64,000 nucleotides of DNA, taken from Burkholderia sp. BCC1644. GTDB lineage: Bacteria; Pseudomonadota; Gammaproteobacteria; Burkholderiales; Burkholderiaceae. Position 1 is the first letter of the stretch. Each line of letters opens with the position of its first letter. The DNA is taken from assembly GCF_902833225.1 (NCBI RefSeq), contig NZ_CADFEI010000008.1, positions 326,261 through 390,260 of the forward strand. Reading direction: 5' to 3'. Position numbers and translations under genes: made by a program. Under the pieces are notes generated by a model that did not search any database, had not been told where the DNA came from, and saw only the letters and a list, made by a program, of their open reading frames with translations. Positions 1 through 8,115 of this stretch are shown here, piece after piece.

Positions 1-789
1 CTCACCGCGGTGGGCGGGCTGCGCTGGGAAAACTGGCAGCAGGAATCGGGAATGGGGCGGCCGTTCGTGTTCGCCGACCGCTCGCGCGGCAGCGTCTGGC
101 TGCCGCAGTTCGGGCTTGCGTATGCGCTCACGCCGGCGCTGACCGCCTACGCGAACGTGAGCCGCTCGTTCAAGCCGAACGTCGCATCGAACGTCACCGC
201 GCCGCTCGCGCCGGAATACGGCCGCGTGCTCGAAGCCGGCCTGAAGTTCAACCTGAAGCCCGGCATCACCGGCACGCTCGCGGCCTACCAGATCGACAAG
301 CGCAACGTCGCGGTCACGGTCGGCGACATCACGTCGACCATCGGCACCGCGCGCTCGCGCGGGATCGAGCTAGACGTCGCCGGGCAGATCACGCGCCACC
401 TGAGCGTGATCGGCAGCTATGCCTATACGAACGCGACCGATCGCGACAGCAACACGCCGCTCGTCAACGTCGCGCGCCACACGGGCAGCCTGTTCGCCGT
501 GTACGACACGGCCATCGCAAACCTGCCCGGCCGCTGGCGCTTCGGCGGCGGTGCGCGCCTCGTCGGCGCACGCCCCGGCGACACGGGAAACAGCTTCACG
601 CTGCCCGGCTACGTGACCGTCGACGCGTTCGCGGCGTACGAAACGACGATCGGCAAGTTCCCGACGCGCTTTCAGCTCAACGTGAAGAACCTGCTCGACA
701 AGACCTACTACCCGTCGAGCAACAACAACCTGATCGTCGCGGTCGGTGAGCCGCGGCTCGTTACGCTGACGACGACGGTGTCGTTCTGA
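1..789 (+). CDS. TonB-dependent outer-membrane receptor, C-terminal part (5' truncated by window edge)
   Basis: The open frame runs in from the left edge with no start codon, so only the last 262 residues of a beta-barrel are seen. Features of TonB-dependent siderophore receptors are visible: an early 'VGGLRWEN' strand, 'YANVSRSFKPN', 'YEAGLKF'-like strands ('LEAGLKFNLKPG'), 'NVKNLLDKTYY' and a C-terminal 'TLTTTVSF' ending in Phe, as expected for BAM-assembled barrels. The family imports ferric siderophores or other scarce ligands across the outer membrane with energy from TonB-ExbBD. The plug domain, TonB box and any signalling domain lie outside the window, so the ligand cannot be inferred. 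It ends 34 bp before the stop of the convergent MFS gene. Confidence 0.9.
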   Translation, partial: LTAVGGLRWENWQQESGMGRPFVFADRSRGSVWLPQFGLAYALTPALTAYANVSRSFKPNVASNVTAPLAPEYGRVLEAGLKFNLKPGITGTLAAYQIDKRNVAVTVGDITSTIGTARSRGIELDVAGQITRHLSVIGSYAYTNATDRDSNTPLVNVARHTGSLFAVYDTAIANLPGRWRFGGGARLVGARPGDTGNSFTLPGYVTVDAFAAYETTIGKFPTRFQLNVKNLLDKTYYPSSNNNLIVAVGEPRLVTLTTTVSF

Positions 790-823
790 TGGCCGCGACG
801 CGCGACGACGTTCCGGTTCGGCA

Positions 824-2113
824 CTATTCCGCCGTCGGCGGGCAGACCCGGTAAAACACGACGCTGCACAGCAAGAGGAAGCCCGCCAGGATGGTCATGC
901 CGACCCGGAGGCCCGCGTAGCCGATGATCGTCGCGCCCAGGATGCCGGACAGGCTCCCGCACGCGTTGATCAGCGCGAAGCCGGCCGCCGCGGCCGGGCC
1001 GGACAGCACGCGCCCCGGCAGCGTCCAGTAGATCGGCATCAGCGACAGGATGCCGGACGTCGCGACCGTCAGCATCACCAGCGCGAGCCAGAAGCTGTCG
1101 TGCGCAACCGTCGCGACGAACAGGCCGATTGCGGCCAGCGCGACGGGCACCACACCGTGCCGGCGCAGCCGCCCGGATTGCTCTGCACGCTTCGCGTTCG
1201 CATACATGCAGATCGCGGCGACGCCGAACGGGATGGCCGTCAGCAGCCCGACGTTCAGGCTGTTCGCGACGCCGGCATCGTGAAACAGCGTCGGCATCCA
1301 GAACGTCAGGCCGTAGAACGCGGTGTTGAACAGGATCATCACGACGATCAGCGCGTAGATCTTCGGCGACCGGAACGCATCGGCCACGCGATGCGACTTG
1401 AAAGCCGCCTCCGTCGCGACGTTCGCCTCGATGATCTGCTTCTCGCGTGATGTGAGCCAGTCCACGTCGGCCGGCCGATTTCGCAGCAGCATCAGGATGA
1501 CGACACCCAGCACCACCGACGGCAGCCCTTCCAGCAGGAACAGCCACTGCCATCCGCGGATGCCCGCCACACCGTTCATCGTCTCCATGATCGCGCCGGA
1601 CAGCGGCGCACCGAACACGACGGCGATCGGCAACGCCATCAGGAACAGCGAGTACATGCCGCTTTGGCGCCGGGCCGGCAGCCACGTGTTCGTGTAGTAC
1701 ATCACGCCCGGCACGAAACCGGCCTCGCATACGCCCAGCAGGAATCGCAGCGAGTAGAACGCAGCCTCGTTCCGCGAGAAGACCATCAGGATCGACACGA
1801 TCCCCCAGGTAACCATGATCCGGGCAATCCATGCCCGCGCGCCGACGCGCCGCAGGATCAGGTTGCTCGGAATCTCGAACAGCATGTAGCCCCAGAAGAA
1901 CACGCTCGCCCCGAGTGCGAACGACGCATTCGTCAGCCCGAAGTCGGCCGCCATCTGCAATTTCGCGAAACCGATGTTGACGCGGTCGAGGTAGGACATG
2001 ATGAAGCCGAGGAAGAACAGCGGAACGATCCTCAGTATCACCTTCCGGTACAGCGCATCTTCGTTGTGTGCCTCGATGCCTGCGTCCGGCGCAAGCGCGA
2101 TATCCGCCCTCAT
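824..2113 (-). CDS. MFS transporter, anion:cation symporter (ACS) type
   Basis: A 429-residue protein with about 12 hydrophobic segments. It carries the ACS-family hallmark 'SYLDRVNIGFAKLQM' in the first loop and 'LRFLLGVCEAGFVPG' in helix 4, as in tartrate, phthalate and glucarate permeases. It is the last gene of a minus-strand operon with a GntR regulator, ManD, a zinc dehydrogenase and a YiaK-like reductase, so it most likely imports a sugar acid (aldonate or uronate type) used by those enzymes. Length is normal for the family. The gap to the upstream gene is 84 bp. The exact substrate is inference from neighbours; a second ACS-type permease sits in the divergent arm of the same locus. 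Confidence 0.9.
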   Translation of the reverse strand: MRADIALAPDAGIEAHNEDALYRKVILRIVPLFFLGFIMSYLDRVNIGFAKLQMAADFGLTNASFALGASVFFWGYMLFEIPSNLILRRVGARAWIARIMVTWGIVSILMVFSRNEAAFYSLRFLLGVCEAGFVPGVMYYTNTWLPARRQSGMYSLFLMALPIAVVFGAPLSGAIMETMNGVAGIRGWQWLFLLEGLPSVVLGVVILMLLRNRPADVDWLTSREKQIIEANVATEAAFKSHRVADAFRSPKIYALIVVMILFNTAFYGLTFWMPTLFHDAGVANSLNVGLLTAIPFGVAAICMYANAKRAEQSGRLRRHGVVPVALAAIGLFVATVAHDSFWLALVMLTVATSGILSLMPIYWTLPGRVLSGPAAAAGFALINACGSLSGILGATIIGYAGLRVGMTILAGFLLLCSVVFYRVCPPTAE

Positions 2114-2197
2114 GATCAGTTCTCCCGATGAAAACCAGCGTCCTTGCAGCGATGCGTTCGGTCCGTCAGTCCGTTCCGGTGTGCCGCCGTCGTCGCG

Positions 2198-3232
2198 TCA
2201 GGGGCGCGACGACGCCCGCCGCTCCGCGAGCGCGAGCACGTCGGCCCAGATCCCGTCGTCGACGGCGATGCCGTGCTGCCGCTGCGCGATCCGCGTGCGC
2301 AGTGCGCTCTGCCCCGGATAGAGCACTTCGTCGCTGTCTTCCGCGAGCGTGGACGTGTTCACGTAGTCCGCCACGCCGTCGGCCACGTGGTTCGTGAAGG
2401 CTTCGCCGCCGAGCTTGCGCGGGTCGATCACGATGAAGACCTGCGAGCACCCCGTACAGCTGCCCTGCTGAACTTCATCGATCCGGTTCGTCGCGAGCCC
2501 TTCGGACAGCACCGCCGCCAGCACGTCGAGCATGATCGCGAATCCCGATCCCTTCCAGTAGCCCATCGGCAGGATCCGCATCGACGCCTCGATCGGGCCG
2601 GGCTCGGCCGTCAATTTCCCGTCGCTGTCGAAGCCGGCGGGAAACGGCATGTGCTTCCCCTTGAGGCGGGTCGCCTGCAGCTTTCCGTACGAGTACTGCG
2701 ACATCGCCATGTCGAGCACGATATGACCGCGCTCGCGCGGCACCGCCATCACGAACGGGTTGTTGCCGACGCGTGTGTTCTTGCCGCCCCAGCCGGGCAT
2801 GCAGGATTCGGTGTTGGTCCAGCAGATCGCGATGTAGCCGCGCTCGGCCGCATGCCAGCCATAGGTGCCGCCCCGCATCCAGTGGGTCGCGTTGCGCATC
2901 GCCACGATGCCGACCCCTTGCGCGTCGGCGATCTCGATGGCCCGGTCGGTCGCGGAAAGCGCGTTGAGAATACCCGGGCCGCGGTTGCCGTCGCAGACTT
3001 CGATCGCACCGAATTGCTTGACGCGCGTGCGGGCTCCGTCAGGATTCACCCACCCCTTGCCGAGGTAGTCGACGAATCGCGCGACGCGATTGATACCGTG
3101 CGAATTGACGCCGTCGCAAGTCGATTCGGTATGTATCCGCGCGCAAATGTCGGCGTCGCGTTCGCGCATGCCGGCGTTCACGAGCGCCGCATGAATCGCA
3201 CGCTGCATTTCCTCGAAGGCAATCCGGGTCAC
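2198..3232 (-). CDS. yiaK: Ldh-family NAD(P)H-dependent oxidoreductase, YiaK-like 2,3-diketo-L-gulonate reductase
   Basis: 344 residues of the malate/L-lactate/ureidoglycolate dehydrogenase family. It shares the long signature of E. coli YiaK: 'SHGINRVARF' near residue 43, 'RNATHWMRGGTYGW' near 113, 'GYIAICWTN' near 131, 'GNNPFVMAVP' near 155 and 'ILPMGYWKGSG' near 220. The His in 'NATHW' is the conserved catalytic residue of the family. YiaK reduces 2,3-diketo-L-gulonate to 3-dehydro-L-gulonate in E. coli. Here it sits between a zinc dehydrogenase and an MFS permease in the mannonate operon, so it may act on a related keto sugar acid. Family assignment is firm; the exact substrate is inferred. 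Confidence 0.82.
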   Translation of the reverse strand: MTRIAFEEMQRAIHAALVNAGMRERDADICARIHTESTCDGVNSHGINRVARFVDYLGKGWVNPDGARTRVKQFGAIEVCDGNRGPGILNALSATDRAIEIADAQGVGIVAMRNATHWMRGGTYGWHAAERGYIAICWTNTESCMPGWGGKNTRVGNNPFVMAVPRERGHIVLDMAMSQYSYGKLQATRLKGKHMPFPAGFDSDGKLTAEPGPIEASMRILPMGYWKGSGFAIMLDVLAAVLSEGLATNRIDEVQQGSCTGCSQVFIVIDPRKLGGEAFTNHVADGVADYVNTSTLAEDSDEVLYPGQSALRTRIAQRQHGIAVDDGIWADVLALAERRASSRP

Positions 3233-3336
3233 GATGCATGTCTCCTGATGTTGGATATCGATGTGTCCGATCCCGATCCTGCACTCGAAGCGGCCCGCGG
3301 GATTCGCGCCGCCCCGGCCATCGGCATGAACCGGTG

Positions 3337-4368
3337 TCAGCCGCCCGCGAAGTCGAGCAGGATCTTGCAGCTCTCCGCCGGATTGTGCTCGGCCATCTCG
3401 AACGCGTGCGCGACGTCGCGGAACCCTACCTTGTGCGTGACGATGTGCTCGGGCTGGATCAAGCCGCGGCCGATCCAGTCGATCACCTGCGGGAACATCG
3501 CGCAGTTGAGCCGCGACGCGGCCAGCGTCAGTTCCTTCTTCGTCAGCTCCGCCTGCACGATCGCGGACGGCTCCGACGAAAAACCGAGCACGCCGATCCG
3601 GCCGGCCGGCGCGGCGATCCTCACGGCCTCTTCCAGAATCGACGGATGGCAGACCGCATCGAAGATCAGCGTCGGGCCGCCGTCGACGCCGCGCTGTTCC
3701 AGCGCTTCAGGCAGCGACTCGACACTCGTGTTGATGATCTCGTCCTCCGCCGCACCGCATTTGCGCGCGAGCTGCAGCCGCGCATCGAGCCGGTCGGTGA
3801 TGAATGCACGAATGCCGTACACGCGCTTGAGTACCTGCAGGATCGTCAGGCCGACCGTGCCCGCGCCGTAGATCAGCGCGACATCGCCCGGCAGCACGCC
3901 GGTCCGCGACGTCGCGTTCGCCGCCACCGCGAACGGCTCGACGATCGCCGCGCAGGTATCGGCGATCTCCGCCGGAATCCGGTAGGCATTGCCGGCCGGC
4001 ACGCAGGTGTACTGACTGAACCCGCCGTCGCGATGCACGCCGAGCACGGTCAGGTGCCGGCACACGTTGCGCCGGCCGATCGTGCACGCATGACAGTGGC
4101 CGCAACTGATCACCGGATCGACCGCGACGGTCTCGCCGAGCCGCGCGGCGTCGACGCCCGCGCCGACCGACTCGATCGTCCCGACGAATTCGTGGCCGAT
4201 GATGCGCGGGTACGACACGAACGGATTCTTGCCGTGAAAGATGTGCAGGTCCGAGCCGCAGATGCCCGCATAGCGGACCTTCACGCGCACTTCGCCGGCG
4301 GCGGGCACGGGCAGCGGCACCTCGCACACGCCCATGCTGTTCGGACGATCGACAACGACGCTCAACAT
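3337..4368 (-). CDS. Zinc-dependent medium-chain dehydrogenase, L-gulonate 5-dehydrogenase/RspB type
   Basis: 343 residues if started at the ATG at 4368, which has an AAGGAGAG sequence just upstream. A longer frame reaches 4410 but would overlap the end of manD. The GroES-like N-terminal half shows the catalytic zinc ligands 'CGSD' and 'GHEFVG', and the structural-zinc cluster 'CGHCHACTIGRRNVC'. The Rossmann half has 'IYGAGTVGLTILQ'. It resembles RspB, the usual partner of RspA/ManD. In characterised pathways a dehydrogenase of this type oxidises L-gulonate to D-fructuronate, which UxuB reduces to D-mannonate for ManD. All three activities are encoded at this locus, which supports but does not prove that role. 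Confidence 0.82.
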   Translation of the reverse strand: MLSVVVDRPNSMGVCEVPLPVPAAGEVRVKVRYAGICGSDLHIFHGKNPFVSYPRIIGHEFVGTIESVGAGVDAARLGETVAVDPVISCGHCHACTIGRRNVCRHLTVLGVHRDGGFSQYTCVPAGNAYRIPAEIADTCAAIVEPFAVAANATSRTGVLPGDVALIYGAGTVGLTILQVLKRVYGIRAFITDRLDARLQLARKCGAAEDEIINTSVESLPEALEQRGVDGGPTLIFDAVCHPSILEEAVRIAAPAGRIGVLGFSSEPSAIVQAELTKKELTLAASRLNCAMFPQVIDWIGRGLIQPEHIVTHKVGFRDVAHAFEMAEHNPAESCKILLDFAGG

Positions 4369-4397
4369 TTCGGTTCTCTCCTTCGGATCTTCGTCGC

Positions 4398-5606
4398 TCA
4401 CCAGTTCCACATCGAGCCGTCGCGCAACCGCGCGACCGGCAGGTATGCGCGTTCGTACGGATATTTCGCGGCCAGCGTCTCGTCGATGTCGACGCCGAGG
4501 CCCGGCACGTCGTCCATCACGAGATAGCCGTCGTCGAAGCGGTAGCTGTGCGGAAACACTTCATCGGTCAGCGCGCTGTGCGGCATCAGTTCCTGGATGC
4601 CGAAATTCGGCGCCCACAACCCGAAGTTCACGGCCGCCGCCATGCAGACCGGCGACAGGTCGGTCGCGCCATGAAAGCCGGTGCGCACCTGGTACATCGC
4701 CGCGTAGTCGGCAATGCGCCGCACGTGCGTGATCCCGCCCGCATGCACGATCGTCGCGCGGATGTAGTCGATCAGCTGGTCGCGGATCAGGTCCTTGCAG
4801 TCCCAGATCGAATTGAACACCTCGCCGACCGCGAGCGGCGTCGTCGTGTGCTGGCGGATCAGACGGAAGGCGTCCTGGTTCTCGGCGGGCGTCGCGTCTT
4901 CCAGCCAGAACAGGCGATGCGGCTCGAGATCGCGGCCGAGCCGCGCGGCCTCGATCGGCGTGAGCCGGTGATGCGCATCGTGCAGCAGGTGCGGCGCATC
5001 GCCGACCGCGTCGCGCACCTTGCGGAACAGTTCCGGCGTGTGGCGCAGATAGAGCGCGGTATCCCACGGCTCTTCAGGCGGCAGGCCCTTTTCGGCAGGT
5101 TCGTAGGCGCCCGCGGTCTTGCCGACGCCGTACACCTTGTCGAGCCCCGGCACGCCCGACTGCACGCGGATCGCGCGAAAGCCTTCCTCGATATGCGCGC
5201 GCACCGCGTCGACCGCTTCCTCGTGATCGCGCCCGTTCGCATGGCCGTACACCATCAGGCCGTCGCGGCTCTTGCCGCCGAGCAGCTGGTACACGGGCAT
5301 GCCCGCGAGCTTGCCCTTGATGTCCCACAACGCCATGTCGATCGCGGCGATCGCCGTCATCGTCACGGGCCCGCGCCGCCAGTACGCGCCGCGATACAGG
5401 TACTGCCAGATGTCCTCGATGTTGCGCGGATCGCGGCCGACGAGGCACGGAAACACGTGGTCTTCCAGGTACGCGCGCACCGCGAGCTCGCGGCCGTTCA
5501 GCGTCGCGTCGCCGAGGCCATGGACGCCTTCGTCGGTCACGATCTTCACCGTCACGAAGTTCCGGCCCGGACACGTGACGATGGTCTGCAAGCGTTCGAT
5601 TTTCAC
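4398..5606 (-). CDS. manD: D-mannonate dehydratase ManD (enolase superfamily)
   Basis: 402 residues matching ManD/RspA end to end: 'ITCPGRNF'-like N-terminus ('[13 protein letters not shown]'), '[10 protein letters not shown]', '[13 protein letters not shown]', '[15 protein letters not shown]', and C-terminus '[15 protein letters not shown]'. Enolase-fold metal ligands are visible as Asp in 'LLHDAHHR', Glu in 'FWLED' and Glu in 'AVGEVF'. The enzyme dehydrates D-mannonate to 2-keto-3-deoxy-D-gluconate in the cytoplasm. It is transcribed with a GntR regulator upstream (22 bp gap) and an L-gulonate-type dehydrogenase downstream. Some family members also accept D-gluconate or have low activity; the divergent uxuB makes the mannonate role the best reading. 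Confidence 0.93.
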   Translation of the reverse strand: MKIERLQTIVTCPGRNFVTVKIVTDEGVHGLGDATLNGRELAVRAYLEDHVFPCLVGRDPRNIEDIWQYLYRGAYWRRGPVTMTAIAAIDMALWDIKGKLAGMPVYQLLGGKSRDGLMVYGHANGRDHEEAVDAVRAHIEEGFRAIRVQSGVPGLDKVYGVGKTAGAYEPAEKGLPPEEPWDTALYLRHTPELFRKVRDAVGDAPHLLHDAHHRLTPIEAARLGRDLEPHRLFWLEDATPAENQDAFRLIRQHTTTPLAVGEVFNSIWDCKDLIRDQLIDYIRATIVHAGGITHVRRIADYAAMYQVRTGFHGATDLSPVCMAAAVNFGLWAPNFGIQELMPHSALTDEVFPHSYRFDDGYLVMDDVPGLGVDIDETLAAKYPYERAYLPVARLRDGSMWNW

Positions 5607-5627
5607 TGCGCTCCTCCAGCGGGCGTT

Positions 5628-6359
5628 TCAGTCGACAAAGTAATGGGGCGCGCGGCTGCGCACTTCCGGCAGATGCGAGCCGATCCGGTCGACGTGCGAC
5701 GCGACCGATGCACCGAGCAGCGCCATGTTGCGCGACGCGATGTGCGCGAGGATCTGCTCGTGTTCCTGCAGCGCGCGGCGCGCGTGATCCTCGACACGAT
5801 CGAGCAGCAGCCAGCGCACACGGTCGAACTGGCGCTTCATCGGCTGCAGCATTTCCCACACGTGCGGCCGGCCCGCGAACGCGAACATCCGACCGTGCAT
5901 CGCCTCGTCGAGATCGAAGAACGCTTCGACGTCGCCCGCGGCCACCGCGTCGCGCTGCGCGTCGATGATCCGCGACAGCTCCGCGAGCTGCGCCGGCGTG
6001 ATCTTTTGCGCGAGCTCGACGTGATTCGCGCATTCAAGCGTGCTGCGCGCGAAACGCCCTTCCTCGAGGATCGACACCGGAATCGGCGCGACCAGCGTGC
6101 CGACCTTCCGGATGATCTGCACGAGCCGCTCGTCGGCGAGCTGCGCGAACGCTTCGCGCACCGGCGTGCGGCTGACCTTGATCGTCGTGGAGATCACCGC
6201 CTCCGACAGCGCAGTGCGCGGCGGCAGCGCGCCGCGCACGATCGCGTGGCGCAGCAGCGCATGCACCTGCTCCGTATAGGACCGGCTCTCGTCCAGCGAG
6301 AACCCCTGTAACGCCGTGACCACGACGTCCGCTTCTTCCAGTGCTGCCGTTTCGCTCAT
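5628..6359 (-). CDS. GntR-family (FadR/FCD) transcriptional regulator of the mannonate locus
   Basis: 243 residues with an N-terminal winged helix-turn-helix (about residues 28-95, with 'LSEAVISTTIKVSRTPVREAF') and an all-helical FCD ligand domain (about 100-225). In the FCD domain an Asp ('DEAMHG') and two His ('MHGRMF', 'EHEQIL') fit the usual metal site. It is the first gene of the minus-strand operon. It faces uxuB across a 157-bp region that holds two copies of TACCATGGTA, one near each gene. FCD regulators bind short palindromes and release on a sugar-acid effector, so it probably represses both arms and responds to a pathway intermediate (inference). Confidence 0.9.
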   Translation of the reverse strand: MSETAALEEADVVVTALQGFSLDESRSYTEQVHALLRHAIVRGALPPRTALSEAVISTTIKVSRTPVREAFAQLADERLVQIIRKVGTLVAPIPVSILEEGRFARSTLECANHVELAQKITPAQLAELSRIIDAQRDAVAAGDVEAFFDLDEAMHGRMFAFAGRPHVWEMLQPMKRQFDRVRWLLLDRVEDHARRALQEHEQILAHIASRNMALLGASVASHVDRIGSHLPEVRSRAPHYFVD

Positions 6360-6391
6360 GGTTGCGATTGATCCGACTCGATATCGATAAC

Positions 6392-6401
6392 TACCATGGT
6401 A
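6392..6401. promoter_or_regulatory. Palindrome TACCATGGTA, copy 1: candidate GntR operator
   Basis: A perfect 10-bp palindrome 33 bp upstream of the gntR start. An identical copy lies 96 bp away near uxuB. Both are preceded by C and followed by CA, so the shared core is 13 bp (CTACCATGGTACA). The position and symmetry fit an operator for the FCD-type regulator encoded next to it. Binding is not shown by the sequence alone. Confidence 0.6.
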
Positions 6402-6487
6402 CAGAAGCGATCGAATTCCAGCGATCTAGCGTTTACACCGATAACTTCGCCGATTAACTCGAAATAACCTGCATGCACTCCGCCATC

Positions 6488-6497
6488 TACCATGGTA
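6488..6497. promoter_or_regulatory. Palindrome TACCATGGTA, copy 2: candidate GntR operator
   Basis: Second perfect copy, 20 bp upstream of the uxuB start codon. There it would overlap the promoter or transcript start of the plus-strand arm. The 96-bp centre-to-centre spacing is close to nine helical turns, so both sites could sit on one DNA face and allow looping (inference). Confidence 0.6.
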
Positions 6498-6516
6498 CAA
6501 ACCGCAACCTATCGTC

Positions 6517-7980
6517 ATGTCATCCGCCCCCGATTTCCTGCGCACCGCGCCGCCCGGCACGCGCCGCCCCGGTTATGACCGGCAGGCGGTCCGCACCGGC
6601 ATCGTCCATCTCGGCCTCGGTGCATTCCATCGCGCCCACCAGGCGCTGCATACGGAAACGGTGCTCGAACAGGGCGACCTGCGCTGGGGGATCGTCGGCG
6701 TCGAGCTGCGGCGGCGTCATACCGTCGACCTGCTGGCCGCCCAGGATCACCTGTACACGGTGACGGAACGCGACGGCGACGGCGCGCGCACGCGAATCGT
6801 CGGCGCGGTGCACGGCGCGCTGTTCGCGCCCGACTCCCTGCCTGCGCTGCTTGCGCTGATCGCCGATCCGGCCGTGTCGATCGTCAGCCTGACCGTGACC
6901 GAGAAAGGTTATTGCCGCCGTCCCGGCGGCGGTCTCGATGCCGACGACCCCGCGATTCGCGAGGATCTCGCGACGCCCGCCGCCCCGCGCACCGCGCTCG
7001 GCGTGATCGCCGCCGGCCTGCGTCTGCGGCCGGCGAACGCGCCGCTCACCGTCGTCTGCTGCGACAACATGACGTCGAACGGCGACACGCTGCGCGCGCT
7101 GCTGATCGACTACGCGGAACGCATCGACGGCACGCTCGCACGCCGCATCCGCGACGACGTCGCATTTCCGAACAGCATGGTCGACCGGATCGTGCCGGCC
7201 GCAACACCCGAATCGCTCGATTGGGCGCACGCGCATCTCGGTGCGCACGACGCGGCCGCGATCGTCTGCGAGCCGTTCTCGCAATGGGTGATCGAGGATC
7301 GCTTCGCCGGCCCGCGCCCGCGCTGGGAAGATGCCGGCGCGCACCTCGTCGGCGACGTGAAGCCATACGAAACGATGAAGCTGCGGCTACTGAACGGGTC
7401 GCATTCGGCCATCGCGTACGCGGGGCAGTTGCGCGGACGCGCGACCGTGTCCGACGCGATGGCCGATCCTGCGATCGCGGCGCTCGTCGACGGCGTGATG
7501 ACGCGCGACCTGCTCGCGACCGTCGACGTGCCGTCCGGTTACGACGCGCACGGTTATTGCGCGACGCTCGTGCGGCGCTTCCGCAATCCGACGCTCGCGC
7601 ATCGCACCGAACAGATCGCGATGGACGGCACGCAGAAAGTGCCGCTGCGCTGGCTGCCGGCGCTTCGCGAAAGCGCGGCGGCCGGCGTCGAACGTCCGTA
7701 TCTGGAACGCGCGCTGGCGCTCTGGTTGCACTCCCTCGCCAGCGCGCGCGACGAATCGGGCCGGCCGCTGACGATCAGCGATCCTGGCGCGGCCGCGCTC
7801 GGCGCTGCGCTGTCGGCGGCCGGCACTGCGGCCGGCGCGGTTCGGGCCGCGCTCGGCAGCCCCGCGCTCGCCGGTTCGGCCGCGTGGCCCGACGCATTGA
7901 TCGTGCGCGTCGGTACGCATCTGTCGACGCTGCGCGAGCACGGCACCGATGCGTTGCTCGCACCGTTGTACGCGCGCTGA
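6517..7980 (+). CDS. uxuB: D-mannonate oxidoreductase (fructuronate reductase) UxuB
   Basis: 487 residues of the long-chain mannitol dehydrogenase family. It aligns with E. coli UxuB through 'IVHLGLGAFHRAHQALHT' near the N-terminus, 'SLTVTEKGYC', 'CDNMTSNG', 'MVDRIVPAATPE', 'CEPFSQWVIED', 'KLRLLNGSHS' and 'HRTEQIAMDGTQK'. The catalytic Lys and Asn/His of the family lie in the 'MKLRLLNGSHS' block. It interconverts D-fructuronate and D-mannonate with NAD(H). It is divergent from the manD operon and its product is ManD's substrate. One of the two TACCATGGTA palindromes lies 20 bp before the start, which suggests shared control with the manD arm. Confidence 0.9.
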   Translation: MSSAPDFLRTAPPGTRRPGYDRQAVRTGIVHLGLGAFHRAHQALHTETVLEQGDLRWGIVGVELRRRHTVDLLAAQDHLYTVTERDGDGARTRIVGAVHGALFAPDSLPALLALIADPAVSIVSLTVTEKGYCRRPGGGLDADDPAIREDLATPAAPRTALGVIAAGLRLRPANAPLTVVCCDNMTSNGDTLRALLIDYAERIDGTLARRIRDDVAFPNSMVDRIVPAATPESLDWAHAHLGAHDAAAIVCEPFSQWVIEDRFAGPRPRWEDAGAHLVGDVKPYETMKLRLLNGSHSAIAYAGQLRGRATVSDAMADPAIAALVDGVMTRDLLATVDVPSGYDAHGYCATLVRRFRNPTLAHRTEQIAMDGTQKVPLRWLPALRESAAAGVERPYLERALALWLHSLASARDESGRPLTISDPGAAALGAALSAAGTAAGAVRAALGSPALAGSAAWPDALIVRVGTHLSTLREHGTDALLAPLYAR

Positions 7981-8115
7981 ACGACCGCGCGCCCCGGTTC
8001 GCAGCCGCCCGACGCGAACCGCGCAACACCCCTGCCCGCCGGCGCGGATACCGCCGCGGCGAACGATCGGCAAGACAACCATGACGGCCGGCCCACCGGC
8101 ACGAAGGAGACAGAC

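Noticed and set aside
4548..6311. 587-codon frame opposite manD and gntR
   Set aside because: Arg/His/Ala-rich antisense frame typical of high-GC DNA; manD and the GntR gene on the other strand have clear family matches.
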